Below, in pieces: positions 1 to 9,597 of a stretch of 64,000 nucleotides of DNA. Source of the DNA: Norana najaformis (Eukaryota; Annelida; Clitellata; Crassiclitellata; Hormogastridae); contig OZ029918.1 of the NCBI GenBank assembly GCA_964023275.1, forward strand, positions 33,749,971 through 33,813,970, in the 5' to 3' direction. The first letter of the stretch is position 1; each line of letters begins with the position of its first letter. Below the pieces are notes generated by a model. The model made no database searches, was not told where the DNA came from, and saw nothing but the letters and a program-made list of their open reading frames with translations. Both the position numbers and the translations under genes were made by a program.

Positions 1-100
1 TTTGTGTAGGAATCGAGTGCATGAGGTCAGTTTGAAAATGGTGTTTGTAGCACGATACTTGTGTCCATCGACAGAGCAGAATCAAGGGTCAGTGATCGAG

Positions 101-208
101 GATGAGGATGAGGATAAGGATGATGAAGAGGAGGATGAGGATGAGGATAAGGATGATGAAGAGGAGGAGGAGGAGGAGGAGAAGGAGGAGGAGGATGAGG
201 AGCAGTAC
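101..208. repeat. GAG/GAT-rich low-complexity tract
   Basis: Imperfect GAG, GAT and GAA triplets. They read as an acidic Glu/Asp run on the plus strand, but nothing around them looks like a gene. Confidence 0.85.
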
Positions 209-292
209 GAGGCGGTACACCTAAAACATCTCATCTAGCCTACACGAATCCCAAAAGTGATAGTCTTGGTCTTGGTTTGGACTTCAACAAAT

Positions 293-372
293 AAACATAC
301 ATACATACATGCATACATACATATATACATACATACACACATACATACATACCTACATACATACATACATAT
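293..372. repeat. ACAT microsatellite
   Basis: Imperfect tetranucleotide (ACAT)n run, the first of many ACAT/ATGT tracts in the window. Confidence 0.9.
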
Positions 373-621
373 CTGTTGGGCCTTCGCACTCAGTTCGCAA
401 CAATCAGCCCCTCTAGCGATTAAACGGGTGAACTCCCTTTTCCTGCCTAGAGTTATTAGGCCTCGTTTTAAATGCTGCCACCTGCCGATTACTGGATCAT
501 TTCCAGATCATCAAACAGAGTCTTGCGAAAGATTACGTTAAATGTAAATTTACATGTATTTATATAGGGACCGTACGGCTTCGGTTTTGCTCATTTTTTA
601 ATGAATTGCTTGGGTGAGATC

Positions 622-668
622 CTTCACCACCGCGGCCAGTTTGAATGGGCGTCACGCCATTTAAGGTC
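622..668 (+). repeat. Arm of a dispersed inverted repeat
   Basis: The block starting gggtgagatccttcacca and running to ttaaggtccc is found, reverse-complemented and diverged, at about 1531-1578. The two arms are about 0.9 kb apart and enclose an ATGT microsatellite and a 37-bp tandem array. They may be two inverted copies of one transposon end. Confidence 0.55.
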
Positions 669-861
669 CCAAGATCTTGACACCGCAAAAGATTCGTCAT
701 ATACAGAGATGTTACATTACCACAATATTAGAAACGTTCAGCGTAAAGTTATATAATCAATGATTTATTCGGCGTCGAGAGGGGCATCGAGACGGGGGAA
801 TCTGGTCATGCCCCATCTTAGTATGGGGTCGACCCATTGGCTTATAATCTAATCTAACCTA

Positions 862-1083
862 ATATAGATGTATTCTATATATGCATATATGTATGTATGC
901 ATATGTATGTATGTATGTATGCATATGTATGTATATATATGTATGTATGTATGTATGTGTGTGTGTATGCATGTATGTATGTATGTAATGATTGTGTATA
1001 TGTATGTATGTATGTACGCATATGTATGTAGGTATGTATGTATGTATGCATGTATGTATGTCTGCATGTATGTATGTATGTGT
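862..1083. repeat. ATGT microsatellite
   Basis: Long imperfect (ATGT)n. All three frames on both strands give spurious Tyr/Val/Cys/Met or His/Thr/Ile reading frames. Confidence 0.95.
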
Positions 1084-1132
1084 CTGGACACAACATAGCT
1101 CCTTTTAAGAACCTCACAAGTAAATCTAACCT

Positions 1133-1285
1133 AATCCATTCTCATCTAAATCCAATCTAATCTATCCCAATCCATTCTCATCTAAATCCAATCTAATCTA
1201 TCCTAATCCATTCTCATCTAAATCCAATCTAATCTATCCCAATCCATTCTCATCTAAATCCAATCTAATCTATCCTAATCCAATC
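1133..1285. repeat. Tandem repeat, about 37 bp, four copies
   Basis: Four near-identical copies of a unit that begins aatccattctcatctaaat and ends aatctatcc. The last copy runs into unique DNA near 1,285. Confidence 0.85.
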
Positions 1286-1928
1286 GTGTTACTAGTTGCA
1301 TCACTCTAATTATTTCTGCTCTGCTTTAATTCGTTCAATATTTTATATTTATTATTCAGTAGTCCATTGTTTAATTTAATTGAGCTTCCGTAATCTCTTG
1401 CCCCCATCTGCGTTTATTTTCTATTTTCGTTTTGGAGGCACCCACTGTTTCTTCAGTGCGTAACGACATCTTGCGTCCCGGTCGTGACTTATTTAAGGGA
1501 TTTGAATCTCAAGCTAGTACGGTCCGTGTACGGGGACCTTAAATTGCGTGTAGCGGTGGCGAAAGATCTCACCCAATAGGGTCGAGGCCACCCGGTCGCT
1601 ATAAAAAACGTGTACAATTTACAATTTATGGCTGTCACTGCCGTTGGTGTCTATTTTACTTCGCCAGGATGCAACATAATTATCTTCAACCACGGCTAAA
1701 CGCAATCGCTGAATAGGCCTATGTTGCGCCCATGGAAATCTTTTAAAGGTGTCCAAATGTAGATTCGGATTTGGCGATATGTTGCTAACTATCTCTATTG
1801 AATTATTGTAATTTATTATTATTTTTTTACCCGAGGTATTTATGATCCCTCAGGATTTCAGAAATTAGGGACTGCATTGTTCTGGGATCGCCAATCTTCA
1901 GTGATATCGTGCTCGATGTCAAAAGTGC

Positions 1929-2317
<389 letters not shown>

Positions 2318-2515
2318 TCCAAAAATCCAACAGAGGCTACCAAGAATGCGACGCTGCTGTAGGCTACTTTTATTTGTCTGTGTACGTTTGTTTGTGCCTG
2401 TCAGTATGCTTGTGTGTTTCTATGTCTCTTTGCGTTTGTACGTTTCTTTGTGTAGAAATTTTGTGTTTTGTGTTAATGTGTACATATCGATTTATACGTT
2501 TATCTGCATTTGTAG

Positions 2516-3158
2516 AGTTTTTAATCCTATTTTTTGCTATAAATAGGGTTTTTAATCCTATTTGTTGCTATAAATAGGGTTTTTAATCCTATTTGTTGCT
2601 GTAAATAGGGTTTTTAATCCTATTTGTTGCTGTAAATAGGGTTTTTAATCCTATTTGTTGCTGTAAATAGGGTTAATCCTATTTGTTGCTGTAAATAGGG
2701 TTTTTAATCCTATTTGTTGCTATAAATAGGGTTTTTAATCCTATTTGTTGCTGTAAATAGGGTTTTTAATCCTATTTGTTGCTATAAATAGGGTTTTTAA
2801 TCCTATTTGTTGCTATAAATAGGGTTTTTAATCCTATTTGTTGCTATAAATAGGGTTTTTAATCCTATTTGTTGCTATAAATAGGGTTTTTAATCCTATT
2901 TGTTGCTATAAATAGGGTTTTTAATCCTATTTGTTGCTATAAATAGGGTTTTTAATCCTGTTTGTTGCTGTAAATAGGGTTTTTAATCCTATTTGTTGCT
3001 ATAAATAGGGTTTTTAATCCTATTTGTTGCTATAAATAGGGTTTTTAATCCTATTTGTTGCTATAAATAGGGTTTTTAATCCTATTTGTTGCTATAAATA
3101 GGGTTTTTAATCCTATTTGTTGCTATAAATAGGGTTTTTAATCCTGTTTGTTGCTGTA
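2516..3158. repeat. 31-bp minisatellite with a TATAAATA core
   Basis: About 20 head-to-tail copies of a 31-bp unit containing ttaatcctatttgttgct followed by tataaatagg or tgtaaatagg. One copy near 2,670 lacks 4 bp. The A/G variants at the TATAAATA position are interspersed, as expected from unequal exchange. The right edge lies inside the last exon of the minus-strand membrane-protein gene and supplies its final codons and stop. Confidence 0.95.
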
Positions 3159-3438
3159 AATGACGCTGACGACTACGATGATTGCCATGCACGAGAAGCC
3201 GAACAAAGACAGGATCATCCAGCGATACTTGAACCTGCGGGTCACGACGCTTCCAAGAAAGAGGGGGGCATTGCGGCCCCCTCCTCCTCCTCCTCCTGCT
3301 GCTCCTGCCTCCTCCTGTGTTCCTCCTCCTGCACTGGCTCCTGCTGCTGAGTCCATGAATGGACTGACCGATGATCTCTTAATTGTCCGAATGATCGATA
3401 AACTGTCCGAAAGCTTTGACTGGCACGTCAGAAATAGT
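3138..3438 (-). CDS. Last exon of the four-repeat protein: linker, membrane anchor, stop
   Basis: The ttttag acceptor continues the phase (FIFKI-RLFLTCQS). A Ser/Lys-rich stretch and a Gly/Ala/Glu linker with seven consecutive Gly follow. Then come LFLGSVVTRRFKYR and a 22-residue hydrophobic helix. The last residues (SNKQD) and the TAA lie inside the first minisatellite copy. The opposite strand is also open here (poly-Pro), but it has no splice-phase or repeat support. Confidence 0.68.
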
Positions 3439-3460
3439 CTAAAACATTTATTGCATTTCT

Positions 3461-3524
<64 letters not shown>

Positions 3525-6508
3525 ACAACAACAACAACATCATCATCATCATCATCAGCTTTAACCAAGGTAGCTAACCAGGCCAGCTGAGATACCAGGC
3601 GACGATTGTGACGTCAATGTGTGTGTCAGGTCAAGCGAAGCGCCTTGACCTACGCTTTAACCAATGTAGCTAAAAGGCTAGTTATTATGATTATATGGTG
3701 GAATTTACCTGATTTTGAAGATGAAGAGAACAAGATCATCTTCGCTCGGTTTGCCACTGACGTTCGTCACGACATCGGGTGCTGGATTCATCACCGTTTC
3801 AACCCCAGCAACATCCGCCCCTTTCAAACAATCAGTCATGCCTCATTTATTCCAGATCATCTCATGTCATCATTTATCATATGCCATATATATTTTATAT
3901 CATACATCATACATCATTTAGTGATACATACATACATACATACATGTACACAATCACATACATACATACATAAATAAATAAATAAATACATACATACATC
4001 ACGTAGCATAATATAATATACAGCCAGACAGTCAGACAGAAACATAGACAAACAGACAAAAACATATCAGGAGGCTAAAGACGGGCAGAGAAAGAGAGGC
4101 AGAGATACATATACAGAGACGGAGACAGAGAAAGACAGCACTACTCGACTGCATTAATACAATTACAATTTTAATTTCCCAGAGCGCGGTTCCCACCTTA
4201 CCATACAATTACAATTACCATTTGTCTGCCCACCTGTCGTCCGTAGAAAGGCCATGACCTTGGCGTACATCTCCTTCATACGTTCCATCCTCTCTCGGGG
4301 CGGTTGCAGCGAGCCGTCCTCTGCCTCCCGCTGTCGAATCGGCTCCGGGGTGAACGTCTCAAAGGTGAAGGGGCACCAGATGGTCGATTCGGGGCCCCAG
4401 GAGGGCACAGGGGGTCCGTCCGGCGTCGTCTTTGCAAAGACAACGCGGAGGATTCGGAATACCTCGATCGGTTCAGGGCTGGTCACCCCTGGAATGGTAA
4501 AATGGCACGATCGGCTGATGTCTGCGTGAGGACCTGCGTCAACAGATCGATGGAAACGTAGATTCAAATTCATGTTCAGTTTCGTTTAGTTCAGTTGCCC
4601 AGTTCAATGTCTAAGGCTTCTGCTTTTCCCTCTAGCTTGCCTCTTGTATGTCTGGAGGTATGTATGTGTGTGTATGTTTGTATGTACGTAAGTACGTACG
4701 TATTTATGTATGAATGTATGTATGTGCCTGTAGTTATGTATGTATGTATGTGTGTACGTAAGTACGTACGTGCGTATGTATAAATATATGTATGTATGTA
4801 AGCATATATGTATGTATAAATGCATGTATGTACGTATGTATAAATATTTGCATGTATGTATGTATGTATATATGTAGTATGTATGTATGTATGTATGTAT
4901 GTATGAATGCATGCATGTATGTATGTATGAATGCATGCATGTATGTATGTATGAACGTATGAATGCATGCATGTATGTATGTATGAATGTATGTATGTAT
5001 GAATGCATGCATGTATGTATGTATGAATGTATGAATGCATGCATGTATGTATGTATGAATGTATGTGTGTATGTATGTATGTATGTATAAATGTATGCAC
5101 ATATGTATGAATGTATGCATGCATGTACGTATGTATCTCGCAATTAAAACAGAGCCTTTAGGCATCACACAATTACACTTGTAAGCATTGGCAATCGCTT
5201 TACAGTGGCGGTAGACTTAGAGGTAAACGCTGGATCGAGATTGCAAACTCTGCCATTTTCGATTAACCACATCTAACATCTACCACTTTTTTCAAGGCTT
5301 CTGGAGCCGCACAAGAACCTTTGATCCCCGACCGAAGCCACATGCCGATCAAAGTCACGATTTTCTATAATTATGTTTACCTTGTGCAATGACCAGCACC
5401 CGCTTTACTATGGAGGCAGATATACCTGTGGACTCATTCCCTAGACCTACCGTTATTCAGCCAGGCTGAATAGAAAAAATAGAACTGTTCTCAGTGTTCG
5501 AGATTTTCCGATTGCAGGACCTACTTTTTGGAACTCGCTTCCTGCGTTCGTTCGTTCTGCTCAGTCTATCGTGTCATTTCGGTCTCAGTTCAAGACTTAC
5601 CTTTTCCAGTTGGCTTATCCCCCCCACCCATGGGCTGCCGCTCTGCTTCAGGCTTTCTGGATATTGACTTGACTGCGGTTTGAGTTTGGTGCACAATTGG
5701 CTGATGCCTTGTGAACTAGACACCACTGGCGCAATATAAGTTGCAAGTTACAACTGGGCAGCGAATTGGACCAGCTACCGAGATCAACTCAGGACAAATA
5801 GTTCGAGGTCATGGTCGAGGTCACTTGTCTCGAGCCTCAGATTCAGATTTACAGACCATGCCCACTTAGTAAGTGTTTAAAAACACAGAAAGTAAGAAAG
5901 CAAGTAAGTAGCATCTGCGTAATTTCCTAATAATGCCACTAGACTGTTGATTATAACGCTCATATCTGTTTAGTCTAGAAGTTTTTATTTATGTTTCTGG
6001 AAGTCACAGTTATGAATCATTTTCAGCTTCATAGAGATCACAATGGAGATCCACTTTTTTAGTTTCTTTTTAGTTAAGTTTTAGTTAAGACTTTCTTTTT
6101 AGTTCAATTGTACCTATTATCTGTTAAACATTTTTGTCGCCATATGCATAGTTCTGTAATAGGCGGCCTTAATTTAGCGGGACTTAGGTCTTTTTTGGGT
6201 CTACCATTTGTATCCCAACAATCTATACAATGGTTCAATGTATTTGTTCTTTTCTTTTGTTCTTTTGGAATCAATAAAGTTTTTCATTCATTCATTCATT
6301 CAAGTAAGTAAGTAAGTAAGAAACAAATACCGTCTGTCTTTCTGATCATGACTGACTGGAAGTTGATGACCCGTGCATCCGGTTGACCTTTCATCCAGTT
6401 GTTGCATCGCTCAGTCAGAGTCTCGTATCCTTCGTATCCATCCTCCGTAGGCATCGGCACGAAATCCTTTACATCTGCAATTGCAATATAATAATCCAAT
6501 AATAATAA

Positions 6509-6567
<59 letters not shown>

Positions 6568-9519
6568 TAATTAAATAATAATAATAACAACAATAATAAT
6601 AGTAATAATAATAATAATAAGAAAATTTAAAAAAAATAATAAGAAAAAGAAGAACAAGAAGAACAAGAACAACAACAGTACATGTAACAATCTCTACCTC
6701 TTTTCTTTGCTCCTTTCCCGTTAGCGCTTGAAAGCTATTTTATTAATAGAGTTGTGAGGTCGGGAGTTGCGTACTTTCACGGCTCAACGTAGAAGCTTTG
6801 CCCTTGTCAGACCTCCCCACTGGAATAACCTGTCTTATGAGATGCCGCTTGAGCTCTTACTCTGTAAATTCTGCTGTTCCGCAGTTGCCTGAAGACTGCC
6901 TTGTTTGACAGTGGTCTCCCTGCTTTGGGTTGGGAGCGCCTTTGATGAGTTTATTCTTGAAGTGGCGCTTTATAAAAGTCAAATTACAATACTGTTATAG
7001 TAGTATCATTATTAGTAGTATAGCAGCAGCAGCAGCAGCAGTAGTAGTGGTAGTAGTAGTAGTAGTAGGGTAAATCCTAAATTTAAGTAAATCTTAACTT
7101 GTGCGCAATAAGTGTGACATCAAAGGCCCCGACAGTCGTTATTATCACTTGTAGCTACCCTACCAGGATGGAAGAAGTCAGGATGTCTCGTGCTCAACCG
7201 TACAAATGCAAGGGCGTTGAAAACTCCCTTCCCAAACTCCCTTCCCTGAGCGCCCATCGCACCCACGAAACCGTCATAAGTTTTGACCGCAACATCATGT
7301 TTTTGGAACATTACCAAAATGACTGAGTGCATTTCTGCCGCAATCGTCACATCCTTCGTCACCAACCCTTTATCTTGCAATCTACATCCGAGCCAACGCC
7401 GCTTCAAACATTTACAACTCAACCGATTACAGTTGGCCAATCGATCAACATCCTTTCCGTTACGTAACCGTGAAACGACGAGAGTTCTGCGGTCGCCGAG
7501 TGTTGCCTGCGGTCTTACCGACAGGATCTTTGCCCGAAGAGTTGGTGGGTCGCAGCGGGAAAATTACCGGGCGCCACATAATGGTGATGAATACAGCGGA
7601 TATTGGGGAAGGACGGGGAAAGTTGGCTGCCGAGTCCGAAACAAGTGTGTCGGATGCGTGGGTCTTTTACCGTAAGAAACGTTTCCAAAGGAGTCAATCA
7701 GGTGGCGTTTGCCGTAATGTGTCACGGCATTTTGCTGTCATTCGCACCGTTTTCTGTCACCGTGGGATTTAAAAATAGCCTGTTACACTCGAAGAAATGG
7801 ATTGTCATAAAGCGGGCTTAAAACTGAATACAACGTGTTGTGCCAAAAACTCTGAAAGGAATTACCCCAAGTTCTTACCTGCCTGTAAGGACTGTCGCAA
7901 AAACTGCTGAAAGGAGTTATCTCAAAAACTGCTCAAAGGGATCATCTCAAAAACCGTGTAAAGGATTCCTAAAGTGGGCTAAAATGTAGAGTCTCAAAAA
8001 CAGGACAGAAACTGACAGTCTCATGAACAGGAGAAAAATGGAAAGTCCAAAAATCAGGTTACAAATAGCAGCCCAAAAACTGGATAGAGCTGTAAAGTCC
8101 CAAAATTAGGATAGAAATGGATAGTTCCAAAAACAAGATAGATATAGACAGTTAGAGAAACAGAATAGTAATACAGTTCCCAAAACAGGATAGAAATAGA
8201 TAGTCCCAAAATCAGGATATCAATATCCCAAGAGCAGAATAGAAATAATCAGTTCAAAAGTATTGGGGCAGGAGAAGTTTTTGTATATCCTTCCTCCCTG
8301 ATTTATGAACTTGCTGCCTTCTCATGGACATTGAGAAATCTTGAGGCTGGATTTGCCCCGTGTGATAAGGGTCTGTATTCTTGTCGGACGGGCGCTGTCT
8401 GTCAATTATCCGGAGAATTTAGGAGACTTCCCAGAAGAGATATCTCATAGGCGCAAGAGAATTAATGCGAGTTTTCCTGGGCCGAGTGTCTGCTGCCCTT
8501 ATGCTTTTGAAGTTGAACATAAATTACAGTCTGCACAAACTGTACATCAGCTGTTGATAAAGCATAGGGCCTTTGTGAGTTTCTTAAAAGGCGTTTTACA
8601 AATTTAGTGATACATACATATATACATACATACATACATACATACATACATACATACATACATACATAGGGTTTGGAAATCTAAAACGCTCTTTAATTAA
8701 GCACTACATCAAAAACGTTCACATCGCCATAACAGTCTTAGTCATTGTCTACTTCGTCGTCGTAATCAAAATCATCACACACGTCAGCTTTTATGCATGC
8801 CACTGTTATTGATGACTTCTATTAAGAAAAAGGTGATTAACAAGAGATGATGAAGATGGCTACTACTACTACCATACTACTGCTATTACTACGACGACGA
8901 CGATGAATATGATGATGACAACGACGACGACGATGATTATGATCATTGACGCCCCTACAGAGAAAAAATTAATGTGAAAAGTAAGAAGAATAATGAGGAG
9001 GAGGATGGACGGAGGAGGTGGAGAAGAAGAAGAAGAAGAAGAAGAAGAAGATGATGATGATGATGAAAAAGAAGAAGAAGAACAACAACAACAACAGCAA
9101 CCGGACAACAACTAGAAATAGAGTTGATTTTCGAAAGAGAACGGACCTAACTGAAATTTCCTTCGTTGCTTTTTCTTCTCCGATTTCAATCCGATTAACT
9201 GAAAGATTCTGATGATGAAGGCGTAGTCCTTGTCGTCGTTGCTGTTCTCCGTCCAACTGGTCAGCTTCGTTTTCGGGGTTTCCGACTTACCCAGCAGAGG
9301 AACCCCCAGGGTCTCCGCCTTCACCAGTTCCCCTGGAGTTCAGAAAACCATACCAAGTTTAAATACACAGCATGACGACATACTCATCTAGTACCACGGC
9401 GCTATATAAATCGTATTATTAATAATAATATTATTATTATTATCATCATCATCATCGTCATTAATGTTATTGTTATTATTGTTGTTGTTGTTGCTCTTTT
9501 TCTTCTTCTTCTTCTTCTT

Positions 9520-9597
<78 letters not shown>

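Noticed and set aside
849-1117. Reading frames of about 80 codons on both strands
   Set aside because: They are translations of an ATGT microsatellite; the same happens at 4,590-5,170, 12,880-13,285 and 16,024-16,393.
3160-3564. Plus-strand frame of 134 codons with poly-Pro and poly-His
   Set aside because: It runs into an ATC repeat and lacks splice or homology support. The minus strand over the same bases completes a phase-consistent gene with a membrane anchor.
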